From Streptomyces sp. YIM 121038 (GTDB taxonomy: Bacteria; Actinomycetota; Actinomycetes; Streptomycetales; Streptomycetaceae), in assembly GCF_006088715.1 (NCBI RefSeq), contig NZ_CP030771.1, positions 1,984,001 through 2,048,000 on the forward strand: a DNA stretch of 64,000 nucleotides, in the 5' to 3' direction. The number at the start of each line of letters is the position of its first letter. Within the stretch, counting starts at the first letter, position 1. Under the pieces are notes generated by a model. The model made no database searches. It was not told the DNA's origin and saw only the letters and a program-made list of their open reading frames with translations. This document shows, in pieces, positions 1 through 10,474 of the stretch. The position numbers were made by a program, and so were the translations under genes.

Positions 1-1819
<1,819 letters not shown>

Positions 1820-1827
<8 letters not shown>

Positions 1828-3004
1828 GCTGGCCCTCCATCAGGGAAACGAAGCGGTCGAAGAGGTACGCGGCGTCGTGCGGGCCCGCGGCCGCCTCAGG
1901 GTGGTACTGGACGCTGAACGCGGGCTGGTCGAGGAGCTGGAGCCCCTCCACCACCTGGTCGTTGAGGCACACGTGGGAGACCTCGGCGCGTCCGAAGGGG
2001 GTGTCGGAGACCTGGTCGAGCGGCGCGTCGACGGCGAAGCCGTGGTTGTGCGCGGTGACCTCGACCTTGCCCGTGGTGCGGTCCTGCACGGGCTGGTTGA
2101 TGCCGCGGTGGCCGTACTTCAGCTTGTACGTGCCGAAGCCGAGCGCGCGGCCGAGGATCTGGTTGCCGAAGCAGATGCCGAACAGCGGCGTCCTGCGCTT
2201 CAGGACTTCCTGCATCACGGCGACGGGGCCGTCGGCGGTCGCCGGGTCACCGGGGCCGTTGGAGAAGAACACGCCGTCGGGGTCGACCGCGTAGACGTCC
2301 TCGGCGGTCGCGGTGGCGGGAAGGACGTGCACCTCGATGCCGCGCTCGGCCATGCGGTGCGGGGTCATGCCCTTGATGCCGAGGTCGACGGCGGCGACGG
2401 TGAAGCGCGCGGTGCCGATGGGCAGGGCTTCGCCGCCGGGGCCGATCGCGGGGACGACGTACGTCTCCTTGGTGGCGACCTCGGCGGAGAGGTTCGCGCC
2501 CTTCATCTGCGGCTGCGCCTGCACCTTGGCGAGCAGCTCGGCGTCGGGGGCGAGCGCGTCGCCGGAGAAGACGCCGACGCGCATGGCGCCGCGCTCGCGC
2601 AGGTGGCGGGTCAGGGCGCGGGTGTCGACGCCGCTGATGCCGACGACGTCCTGCCGCCGCAGCTCCTCGTCGAGGGAGCGCCGGGAGCGCCAGTTGGAGG
2701 GCACCCGGGCGGGGTCGCGGACCACGTAGCCCGCGACCCAGATGCGCTGGGACTCGGGGTCCTCGTCGTTGACGCCGGTGTTGCCGACGTGCGGCGCGGT
2801 CATCACGACCACCTGGCGGTGGTACGAGGGGTCGGTGAGGGTCTCCTGGTAGCCGGTCATGCCGGTGGAGAACACGGCCTCGCCGAAGGTCTCCCCCACC
2901 GCGCCGTAGGCGCGGCCGCGGAAGACGCGGCCGTCCTCAAGGACGAGTACGGCGGGAGGCGCCACCTTCCGCTGCGCGGCGTTCCCCTGGGTGGAGGTCG
3001 TCAT
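1820..3004 (-). CDS. carA: Carbamoyl-phosphate synthase small subunit (glutaminase)
   Basis: Glutamine amidotransferase subunit, 394 residues, the usual length. It hydrolyses glutamine and channels ammonia to CarB. The N-terminal CPSase domain is followed by a class I glutaminase domain with the nucleophile cysteine in GICFGNQ and the histidine-glutamate pair in YHPEAA. The ATG start (MTTSTQGN) overlaps the stop of the upstream membrane-protein gene as ATGA. The frame stays open upstream, but no family homology extends there and the overlap supports this start. Confidence 0.97.
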
Positions 3005-3630
3005 CGTGCGCCTTCCGTTTCCGTCGTGCTGTGGATCCCGGCGCCGGTGCCGTCGATCTCGGTGTTGTCGATCATGTTGTTGAGGGCCTCGACCCAGTCG
3101 GCCTGCTCCGCGGCGTGGTCGGAGCGGAAGCCGGAGTCGAGCAGCCTGTCGCCGTGCGCCCAGGTGACGATCAGCAGACCGCCCTCGGCGAGGACCTTGC
3201 CCGCGATGCCCTTGTCGAGGCGGGCCTCGCGCAGGGCCTCCTTCGGGATGAAGAAGTCCCGTGCCCCGGGGCGTACGACGTCCAGGCCCGCGTCGGTGAG
3301 GGTGAGCTCCACCCGGCTGCGGGTGCCCAGGCCGTGCGCCACGATGCGGTCCAGCCACTGGCCCGCGGTGGTGGAGCCGTGGTAGCGGCCGGTCAGCTCA
3401 AGTTTCGTCGCACCCGGCTCGGACGGCGCGCCAGGGAGCTCCGGCAGGTCGCTCTGGAGGGTGCCGCGCCACTTCCAGCCCTCGCGCATCAGCCAGTAGA
3501 CGAGCGCGACGAAGAGCAGGATTCCGACGACCCAGCCGATGCGCGCGGCCCAGTCGGTGACCTGCGCGGACTTCTCGTCGGCGGCCAGCTGGGGCAGGGC
3601 GGAGGGGGTGAGGAGATGCGTTGCGGTCAC
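3001..3630 (-). CDS. Conserved membrane protein of the actinobacterial pyr operon
   Basis: 209-residue protein of unknown function lying between pyrC and carA. A single membrane segment sits near residues 30-48 ([16 protein letters not shown]), followed by a soluble domain of about 150 residues rich in beta-strand-like stretches. From memory this matches the product in the same operon position in mycobacteria (the Rv1382 type, called a probable export or membrane protein). The GTG start overlaps the pyrC stop (GTGA) and the stop overlaps the carA start, so it is translationally locked into the operon. A role in nucleotide synthesis or membrane association of the enzymes is only an inference. 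Confidence 0.88.
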   Translation of the reverse strand: MTATHLLTPSALPQLAADEKSAQVTDWAARIGWVVGILLFVALVYWLMREGWKWRGTLQSDLPELPGAPSEPGATKLELTGRYHGSTTAGQWLDRIVAHGLGTRSRVELTLTDAGLDVVRPGARDFFIPKEALREARLDKGIAGKVLAEGGLLIVTWAHGDRLLDSGFRSDHAAEQADWVEALNNMIDNTEIDGTGAGIHSTTETEGAR

Positions 3631-4913
3631 TGAAGCTTCCCGTCGACGAGCGTGGCCCGACCCCGGAGCCAGGTGTGCGTGACGCGTCCCGGAAGCTCAC
3701 GGCCCTCGTAGGGGGTGTTGCGGCTCCGGGAGGCGAAGCCCGCGGGGTCCACTGCTCCACGGTATGCCGGATCGACGAGGGTGAGGTTCGCGGGCTCGCC
3801 GGGCGCGACGGGACGGCCCTGGCCGCGCGCCTGCCCGATCTCGGCGGGCTTGGCGGACATCCGGTCCGCGACCCCGGCCCAGGTGAGCAGGCCGGTGTCG
3901 ACCATCGTGTGCTGGACCACCGAGAGGGCGGTCTCCAGGCCCACCATGCCCATGGCGGCCGCGGCCCACTCGCAGTCCTTGTCCTCGTGCGGGTGCGGGG
4001 CGTGGTCGGTGGCCACGATGTCGATGGTGCCGTCGGCCAGGGCCTCGCGCAGCGCCATGACGTCGGCTTCGGTGCGCAGCGGCGGGTTGACCTTGTAGAC
4101 CGGGTTGTACGAGCGGACCAGCTCGTCGGTGAGGAGCAGGTGGTGCGGGGTGACCTCGGCGGTGACGTCGATGCCGCGGGACTTGGCCCAGCGGACGATC
4201 TCGACGGACCCGGCCGTGGACAGGTGGCAGATGTGCACCCGGGAGCCGACGTGCTCGGCGAGCAGCACGTCGCGGGCGATGATCGACTCCTCGGCGACGG
4301 CGGGCCAGCCGCCGAGCCCCAGCTCCGCCGAGACGACGCCCTCGTTCATCTGGGCGCCCTCGGTGAGCCGCGGCTCCTGGGCGTGCTGGGCGACGACGCC
4401 GCCGAAGGCCTTCACGTACTCCAGGGCGCGCCGCATCATCACGGCGTCGTCGACGCACTTGCCGTCGTCGGAGAAGACCGTGACCCCGGCGGCCGACTCG
4501 TGCATGGCGCCCAGCTCGGCGAGCTTCTTGCCCTCCAGGCCGACGGTGACGGCGCCGATCGGCTGGACGTCGCAGTAGCCGGACTCCTTGCCGAGCCGCC
4601 AGACCTGCTCGACGACGCCCGCGGTGTCGGCGACCGGGAAGGTGTTGGCCATCGCGAACACGGTGGTGTAGCCACCGCTGGCGGCCGCGCGGGTGCCGGT
4701 GAGGACGGTCTCGGAGTCCTCGCGGCCGGGCTCGCGCAGATGGGTGTGCAGGTCGACGAGGCCGGGCAGGAGGACCTGGCCGTCCGCCTCGACGACGGTA
4801 GCGCCCTCGGCGCTCAGACCGGCGCCCACGGCCTCGATGGTCTCGCCGTCGATCAGCACGTCCTGCGGCTCGCCGCCGAGCACCCGCGCACCACGGATAA
4901 GGATCTTGCTCAT
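3627..4913 (-). CDS. pyrC: Dihydroorotase
   Basis: Zinc amidohydrolase, 428 residues, cyclising carbamoyl aspartate to dihydroorotate, the third step of pyrimidine synthesis. The metal-binding signature DLHTHLREPG lies near residue 60, the later histidine motif is HICHLS, and the catalytic aspartate is in ATDHAPH. The start ATG (MSKILIRGARV) is chosen because the family begins here and the pyrB stop is only 5 nt upstream. Co-transcribed with pyrB, the membrane-protein gene and carAB. Confidence 0.97.
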   Translation of the reverse strand: MSKILIRGARVLGGEPQDVLIDGETIEAVGAGLSAEGATVVEADGQVLLPGLVDLHTHLREPGREDSETVLTGTRAAASGGYTTVFAMANTFPVADTAGVVEQVWRLGKESGYCDVQPIGAVTVGLEGKKLAELGAMHESAAGVTVFSDDGKCVDDAVMMRRALEYVKAFGGVVAQHAQEPRLTEGAQMNEGVVSAELGLGGWPAVAEESIIARDVLLAEHVGSRVHICHLSTAGSVEIVRWAKSRGIDVTAEVTPHHLLLTDELVRSYNPVYKVNPPLRTEADVMALREALADGTIDIVATDHAPHPHEDKDCEWAAAAMGMVGLETALSVVQHTMVDTGLLTWAGVADRMSAKPAEIGQARGQGRPVAPGEPANLTLVDPAYRGAVDPAGFASRSRNTPYEGRELPGRVTHTWLRGRATLVDGKLQ

Positions 4914-4918
4914 GATGT

Positions 4919-5896
4919 CTACTTCTCCTCGGTACGGGTGTGGGTGACGGCGGGCTCCTGGCCGCCGAGCAGCAGATAGAGGACGGCCATGCGGATGGAG
5001 ACGCCGTTGGCGACCTGCTCGACGACCGTGCAGCGGTCGGAGTCGGCGACCTCGGCGGTGATCTCCATGCCGCGGACCATCGGGCCCGGGTGCATCACGA
5101 TCGCGTGGTCGGGCATCTTGGCCATGCGGTCGCCGTCCAGGCCGTAGCGGCGCGAGTACTCGCGCTCGGTCGGGAAGAACGCGGCGTTCATGCGCTCGCG
5201 CTGGACGCGCAGCATCATCACGGCGTCGGACTTCGGCAGCACGCGGTCGAGGTCGTACGACACCTCGCACGGCCAGTGCTCGACGCCGACCGGCACCAGG
5301 GTGGGCGGGGCGACGAGGGTGACCTCTGCGCCGAGGGTGTGCAGCAGGTCCACGTTGGAGCGGGCGACGCGGCTGTGCAGCACGTCACCGACGATCGTGA
5401 TCCGCCTGCCGCTCAGGTCCTGCCCGAGGCCGGTGTCGCGGCCGACGAGCCTGCGGCGCATGGTGAAGGCGTCGAGCAGGGCCTGCGTGGGGTGCTGGTG
5501 GGTGCCGTCACCGGCGTTGATGACCGCCGCGTCGACCCAGCCGGAGTTCGCGAGTGTGTACGGCGCGCCGGAGGCCCCGTGCCGGATGACGACGGCGTCG
5601 ACACCCATGGCCTCCAGGGTCTGCGCGGTGTCCTTCAGGGACTCCCCCTTGGAGACGCTCGACCCCTTGGCGCTGAAGTTGATCACGTCGGCGGACAGCC
5701 GCTTCTCGGCGGCCTCGAACGAGATCCGGGTGCGGGTCGAGTCCTCGAAGAAGAGGTTGACCACGGTACGGCCGCGCAGCGTCGGCAGTTTCTTGATCGG
5801 CCGGTCGGCGACGCGGGCCATCTCCTCGGCGGTGTCGAGGATGAGGACGGCGTCGTCGCGGGTGAGGTCGGCGGCCGAGATGAGGTGTCGCATCAT
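4919..5896 (-). CDS. pyrB: Aspartate carbamoyltransferase catalytic subunit
   Basis: Catalyses carbamoyl phosphate plus aspartate to carbamoyl aspartate; 325 residues. The carbamoyl-phosphate motif is [12 protein letters not shown], followed by HPTQALLD and the aspartate-side HPGPMVRG motif. Two consecutive ATG codons (MMRHL) make the start uncertain by one residue. No pyrI regulatory-chain gene is seen nearby, and the gene pairs with pyrC immediately downstream as in other Gram-positive bacteria. Confidence 0.97.
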   Translation of the reverse strand: MMRHLISAADLTRDDAVLILDTAEEMARVADRPIKKLPTLRGRTVVNLFFEDSTRTRISFEAAEKRLSADVINFSAKGSSVSKGESLKDTAQTLEAMGVDAVVIRHGASGAPYTLANSGWVDAAVINAGDGTHQHPTQALLDAFTMRRRLVGRDTGLGQDLSGRRITIVGDVLHSRVARSNVDLLHTLGAEVTLVAPPTLVPVGVEHWPCEVSYDLDRVLPKSDAVMMLRVQRERMNAAFFPTEREYSRRYGLDGDRMAKMPDHAIVMHPGPMVRGMEITAEVADSDRCTVVEQVANGVSIRMAVLYLLLGGQEPAVTHTRTEEK

Positions 5897-6018
5897 CTGG
5901 TGGGCTCCGTAAGGGATTTCAGGTGTGCTTCAGGCCTGGGGGCGTCCCTGGGCCGGGCAGCGGCGCGCGGGCGCGCGCCAGTACGGACCCGACGGGTCCG
6001 GTACCGGTACGGGGCGGG

Positions 6019-6642
<624 letters not shown>

Positions 6643-6744
6643 CTAATTTGCGCCATCTGGCGCCTACAGCGTCTTTCACGGTACCAGCAACGGCAACGTG
6701 GGCCGTCACCTCCCCCTCGGAAGGGGCCCTCGGACCCATTCGGC

Positions 6745-6788
6745 TTGACGCAGCCAAGTAACGCTGCGTAACCTCACAGTGAGTCACC
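6745..6788 (+). promoter_or_regulatory. bldD promoter with BldD autoregulatory operator
   Basis: A vegetative-type promoter is readable: -35 TTGACG at 6745-6750, an 18-bp spacer, and -10 TAACCT at 6769-6774. AGTGAGTCACC at 6778-6788 matches the published BldD operator pattern AGTGA-N-TCACC exactly, with a 1-bp spacer, and covers the expected transcription start. BldD is known to repress its own gene; the position is what a repressor needs. The start of transcription itself is inferred. Confidence 0.8.
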
Positions 6789-6834
6789 AGCCGCGCGGCG
6801 GAGCCGCACGTTGTCACAGCGTCCGGGGAGCTAT

Positions 6835-7335
6835 ATGTCCAGCGAATACGCCAAACAGCTCGGGGCCAAGCTCCGCGCCATCCGTACCCAGCAGGGCCTT
6901 TCCCTCCACGGTGTCGAGGAGAAGTCCCAGGGTCGCTGGAAGGCGGTCGTGGTGGGGTCGTACGAGCGCGGCGACCGCGCCGTGACCGTGCAGCGCCTTG
7001 CCGAGCTGGCGGACTTCTACGGCGTTCCGGTGCAGGAACTGCTTCCGGGCACCCCGCCCGGCGGTGCCGCCGAGCCGCCGCCCAAGCTGGTCCTGGACCT
7101 GGAGCGCCTCGCCCACGTCCCCGCCGAGAAGGCGGGCCCGCTGCAGCGCTACGCCGCCACGATCCAGTCGCAGCGCGGTGACTACAACGGCAAGGTGCTC
7201 TCCATCCGCCAGGACGACCTGCGCACCCTCGCCGTCATCTACGACCAGTCGCCGTCGGTGCTCACCGAGCAGCTGATCAGCTGGGGCGTCCTGGACGCGG
7301 ACGCGCGCCGCGCCGTGGCCCACGAAGAGGTCTGA
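6835..7335 (+). CDS. bldD: Developmental master regulator BldD
   Basis: Transcription factor that holds sporulation genes off during vegetative growth when dimerised by tetrameric cyclic di-GMP; 166 residues. N-terminal XRE-type helix-turn-helix (residues about 10-70), a Pro/Gly linker, and a C-terminal ligand domain carrying the cyclic-di-GMP signature RGD-X8-RQDD intact. The ATG start (MSSEYAKQLG) has GGGGAG upstream and agrees with the known protein; an upstream in-frame start would add only unrelated residues. Faces nusB, with strong terminators between. Confidence 0.99.
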   Translation: MSSEYAKQLGAKLRAIRTQQGLSLHGVEEKSQGRWKAVVVGSYERGDRAVTVQRLAELADFYGVPVQELLPGTPPGGAAEPPPKLVLDLERLAHVPAEKAGPLQRYAATIQSQRGDYNGKVLSIRQDDLRTLAVIYDQSPSVLTEQLISWGVLDADARRAVAHEEV

Positions 7336-7365
7336 TCCCGTCAAGGGAGATTCCAGCAGAAACGT

Positions 7366-7416
7366 GCCGCCGGGGTGGCCGGAAACCCAGAGAGGGTTTC
7401 CGGCCACCCCGGCGGC
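7366..7416. terminator. Bidirectional terminator between bldD and nusB
   Basis: A perfect 23-bp inverted repeat (7366-7388 with 7394-7416) enclosing a 5-nt loop AGAGA, followed on the plus strand by TTTGTC. It sits 30 bp after the bldD stop and should end bldD transcription; being symmetric it may also act on readthrough from the other side. Confidence 0.85.
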
Positions 7417-7470
7417 TTTGTCATGCCCAGTGGCGGCTTTGTCGGGCCCAGTGGATTTCACCCGACGCGG

Positions 7471-7517
7471 AAAACCCCGGAGGGCCCGTGGCCGTATTGG
7501 CCGCGGGCCCTCCGGGG
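7471..7517 (-). terminator. nusB operon terminator
   Basis: A 19-bp inverted repeat with one mismatch (7475-7493 with 7499-7517) and 5-nt loop. On the minus strand the stem is followed by TTTT (7471-7474), the standard layout of an intrinsic terminator for the gene ending at 7539. Between this and the bldD terminator lies a short direct repeat of GGCGGCTTTGTC (7410-7442). Confidence 0.85.
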
Positions 7518-7538
7518 TACCGCGAAAACGAACTGTCG

Positions 7539-7970
7539 CTATGCGTCCCGGCGAAGGCTCGGCTTGAGGTCCTTGAAGCGACCGAGCAGCCCATTCACAA
7601 AGGCGGGCGAATCATCGGTCGAGAACTCCTTGGCGAGCTGAACCGCCTCGTCCAGGACGACGGCGTCGGGCGTGCCGTCCACCCAGATCAGTTCGTGCGC
7701 GCCGAGCCGCAGGATGTTCCGGTCGACGACCGGCATGCGGTCGAGCGTCCATCCCACCGCGTACTGGGAGATCAGCTCGTCGATGCGGGCCGCGTGCTCC
7801 TGGTAGCCCTCGACGAGCTCCATGGTGTACTCGCTCACCGGCGGCTGCCGGGTGTCGCTCCGGGAGTGACGCACCCAGTCCGCGAGCACGGTGAGCACGT
7901 CGACGCCACGCTGGTCGGCCTCGAAGAGGATCTGGAAGGCGCGCTTGCGGGCCGTGTTACGGGCGGCCAC
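7539..7970 (-). CDS. nusB: Transcription antitermination factor NusB
   Basis: Small all-helical RNA-binding protein, 143 residues, that with NusE (S10) binds boxA in rRNA leaders for processive antitermination. The N terminus MAARNTARKRAFQILFEAD and the later region PDAVVLDEAVQLAKEFS are characteristic. The GTG start lies 2 nt after the efp stop, so the two are co-translated. The efp-nusB order is common in Gram-positive bacteria. Confidence 0.96.
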   Translation of the reverse strand: MAARNTARKRAFQILFEADQRGVDVLTVLADWVRHSRSDTRQPPVSEYTMELVEGYQEHAARIDELISQYAVGWTLDRMPVVDRNILRLGAHELIWVDGTPDAVVLDEAVQLAKEFSTDDSPAFVNGLLGRFKDLKPSLRRDA

Positions 7971-7972
7971 GG

Positions 7973-8539
7973 TTAGCTGTTCACCCGGCCGAGGTAGCCG
8001 CTGTCGCGGGTGTCGACCTTGATCTTCTCGCCGGTGGTGATGAAGAGCGGCACGTTGATCTGGTGGCCGGTCTCCAGGATGGCGGGCTTGGTGCCGCCGG
8101 TGGAGCGGTCGCCCTGGACGCCCGGCTCGGTCTCCTGGATGGTGAGCTCGACGGCGGCGGGCAGCTCGACGAAGAGGACCTCGCCCTCGTGCTGCGCGAC
8201 CGTGGCCGTGAAGCCCTCGATCAGGAAGTTCGCGGCGTCACCGACGGCCTTCTTGTCGATGTGCAGCTGGTCGTAGGTCTCCATGTCCATGAAGACGAAG
8301 TACTCGCCGTCCATGTACGAGAACTGCATGTCGCGCTTGTCGACAGTGGCCGTCTCGACCTTGACGCCGGCGTTGAACGTCTTGTCGACGACCTTGCCGG
8401 AGAGCACGTTCTTCAGCTTGGTGCGCACGAAGGCAGGGCCCTTGCCGGGCTTGACGTGCTGGAACTCGACGACGGACCAGAGCTGGCCCCCGTCGAGCTT
8501 GAGCACCATGCCGTTCTTGAGGTCGTTCGTGGAAGCCAC
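7973..8539 (-). CDS. efp: Translation elongation factor P
   Basis: EF-P, 188 residues, which relieves ribosomes stalled on polyproline. Three beta-barrel domains in the usual order. The functional loop reads KPGKGPAF: the lysine that other bacteria modify is present, within the palindromic PGKGP form reported in actinobacteria to work without modification. The GTG start ([11 protein letters not shown]) is chosen because the family begins here. Downstream of the M24-like gene by 46 bp and directly upstream of nusB. Confidence 0.97.
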   Translation of the reverse strand: MASTNDLKNGMVLKLDGGQLWSVVEFQHVKPGKGPAFVRTKLKNVLSGKVVDKTFNAGVKVETATVDKRDMQFSYMDGEYFVFMDMETYDQLHIDKKAVGDAANFLIEGFTATVAQHEGEVLFVELPAAVELTIQETEPGVQGDRSTGGTKPAILETGHQINVPLFITTGEKIKVDTRDSGYLGRVNS

Positions 8540-8585
8540 GGTTGCGGAATCTCCTGGACTGACGTGGACGACCCCGGCGCACGCG

Positions 8586-9686
8586 CTACAGCGCGAGCAG
8601 CTCCTTGGTCGTGATGGTGAGTAGCTCGGGTCCGCCGTCCGCCTCGCAGCGGACGACGAGCGTGTCATCGATCCGGACCCCGCCCCGGCCCGGGAGGTGA
8701 ACCCCCGGTTCGACGGTGACCGGCACGCAAGCATCCAGTTTACCCATGGCTGCGGGCGCCAACTGCGGGTCCTCGTCGATTTCGAGCCCGACGCCGTGTC
8801 CGGTGCGTGCGGCGAGGCCCTCCGCGTACCCGGCGGCGTCCAGGACGTGGCGGGCCGCGCGGTCCACGTCGCGGCAGGCGGCACCGGGTGTGAGGGCCTC
8901 GCGGCCCGCCCGCTGCGCGGCGAAGACGACGTCGTAGAGCTCGATCTGCCAGTCCGCGGGCGAGGTCCCGATCACGAAGGTCCGCCCGACCTCGCTGCGG
9001 TAGCCGCGGTACGCGGCGCCGAGGCACACGGAGAGGAAGTCGCCCTCCTCGACGCGCCGGTCGGTGGGGCGGTGGCCGCCGCGCCCGGAGTGCGGCCCGG
9101 TGGCCACGGAGGTCGGGAAGGCCGCGCCGTCCGCGCCGTGGTCGACGAGCCGCCGCTCCAGCTCCAGGGCGAGATGGCGCTCCGTGCGGCCCACCAGGAT
9201 CGACTCCAGGAGCTCCCCGAGGGCCTGGTCGGCGATCTCCGCCGCGATCCGCAGACAGGAGATCTCCTCCTCGTCCTTGACCAGGCGCAGCTGCTCCACG
9301 CCCCGCGCGAGGTCGACCAGGCGCAGCCGGGGCGCCACGGACGCCAGGGCCCGGTGCCGGGCCACGCTGAGGTGGTGCTCCTCGACGGCCAGGGACTCCG
9401 CGCCCTGCGCCTGCGCCTGCCCGGCCGCCGCGACGGCGGCGTCGCCGTCCGGGGCGTCGAGGACCCGGGTGCGCAGCTCGGTGTCGGGCCGCTCGGGACC
9501 GTCCTCCTCCCCCGGCGGCCGCGGGCACAGCAGGACGTCCTCGGACCGGCCCAGGAGGAGGGCGGCCCCCTGGGGCGCCGCACCCGCGAGATAGCGGATG
9601 TTGGCGGGCCGTGACACCAGGGCCGCGCCACCCCCCGCACACCGCTCCCTGACCCGCTCCCGCCGGGCCGCGTACACCTCTGACAT
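8586..9686 (-). CDS. Peptidase M24 (Xaa-Pro aminopeptidase-like) protein with altered metal ligands
   Basis: 366 residues: an N-terminal creatinase-type domain (1-130) and a C-terminal pita-bread domain. The canonical dimetal site needs Asp, Asp, His, Glu, Glu. Here the first Asp position reads VCLGA (Cys), the second YRSEVGRT (Glu), the histidine in TGHGVG and the glutamate in VEPGVH are kept, and the last reads RIDD (Asp). It may therefore be weakly active or a non-catalytic relative. M24 genes next to efp are common in bacteria, and both deal with proline. Promoter probably just upstream of 9686. Confidence 0.88.
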   Translation of the reverse strand: MSEVYAARRERVRERCAGGGAALVSRPANIRYLAGAAPQGAALLLGRSEDVLLCPRPPGEEDGPERPDTELRTRVLDAPDGDAAVAAAGQAQAQGAESLAVEEHHLSVARHRALASVAPRLRLVDLARGVEQLRLVKDEEEISCLRIAAEIADQALGELLESILVGRTERHLALELERRLVDHGADGAAFPTSVATGPHSGRGGHRPTDRRVEEGDFLSVCLGAAYRGYRSEVGRTFVIGTSPADWQIELYDVVFAAQRAGREALTPGAACRDVDRAARHVLDAAGYAEGLAARTGHGVGLEIDEDPQLAPAAMGKLDACVPVTVEPGVHLPGRGGVRIDDTLVVRCEADGGPELLTITTKELLAL

Positions 9687-9811
9687 GGGGCGAGCCTAAG
9701 AGCGCGCTCCCGTCCGGGCCGGTTCAGCGCGTCCGACCGGGCGTCAGGGCCGCGCGGACGAGGGGCGGGGCCGGGCCGGGTTGACGGACTCCCCTGCCCG
9801 CCCTGCCCGCC

Positions 9812-9860
9812 CGGTCCACCCGGTCCACCCGGTCCACCCGGTCCACCCGGTCCACCCGGT
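9812..9860. repeat. Tandem 9-bp repeat at the end of the Excalibur gene
   Basis: Five exact copies of CGGTCCACC (9812-9856) followed by a partial sixth that runs into the stop codon of the gene ending at 9860. A short tandem array of this type can vary in copy number by slippage. It lies just outside the coding frame. Confidence 0.9.
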
Positions 9861-10354
9861 CAGGTATCGCAGCCCACCCCGTCGCCGTCACGGTCGAGGT
9901 GCCGTCCGTACCCCGGATCGCCCTGGTGCACGGGTGCCGCACCCGCGGCGCGCGCCTCGGCGCAGTTGGCGAAGGAGACACCACCGCCACCGCCCACGTC
10001 ACCGCCGCCCACGCCATCGGTCCCGTCGTCGGTCCCGTCGGCGGCGGAGCCGCCGCCCGCGGGCGGCCGCGCCGTGACGGTGGCCCTGACCGTCTTCGTC
10101 GCGCGCACGGTGACGGTCTCGGTCGGCTCCGGCTCCGGCTCGGCCGTCGGCGTCGCGGTGCGCGTCCTGGTGAGGGTCTCGGTCGCAGTGACGGTGGGGT
10201 CCGGCGCCGCGCTGGGGGACCCGCCCTCGTCCCCGCCGCCTCTCACGGCCGCGCCGAGGAAGCAGGCGAGGACCAGGGCGGGGATGACGTAGCGCTTGCG
10301 CGCCCATCTCGGCGCGGGCCGGGGCGAGGGCGTGGGTGCGTACGGATGGCTCAT
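9860..10354 (-). CDS. Membrane-anchored protein with C-terminal Excalibur calcium-binding domain
   Basis: 164 residues. An N-terminal basic stretch (APRWARKR) precedes one membrane segment (YVIPALVLACFLGAA, about residues 20-36), then a Thr/Glu/Pro/Gly-rich linker of about 80 residues, then an Excalibur domain ending in HLDRDGDGVGCDT, where the DxDxDG loop resembles an EF-hand and two cysteines (FANC, GCD) probably form a disulfide. It should sit on the outer face of the membrane. The start MSHPYAP is preferred over MGDAMSH four codons upstream. Function unknown; many such proteins are cell-wall associated. Confidence 0.8.
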   Translation of the reverse strand: MSHPYAPTPSPRPAPRWARKRYVIPALVLACFLGAAVRGGGDEGGSPSAAPDPTVTATETLTRTRTATPTAEPEPEPTETVTVRATKTVRATVTARPPAGGGSAADGTDDGTDGVGGGDVGGGGGVSFANCAEARAAGAAPVHQGDPGYGRHLDRDGDGVGCDT

Positions 10355-10474
10355 GGCGTCCCCCAAGGGGTCGTGCTCGCTGGGAGCAGACCGTAGCGCC
10401 GGGGGTGGCGGGCGCGCGGGGGCTTCGGCTCGGTGGTGACGCAGTCGTGACCGTGCGGCTCTAGCGGCCCGGGA

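Noticed and set aside
9812..9856. Short direct repeats as a CRISPR array
   Set aside because: Units are 9 bp and contiguous with no spacers.
9724..10017. 97-codon minus-strand frame containing Val-Asp-Arg repeats
   Set aside because: It is produced by the 9-bp array in another frame and overlaps the better supported Excalibur gene.
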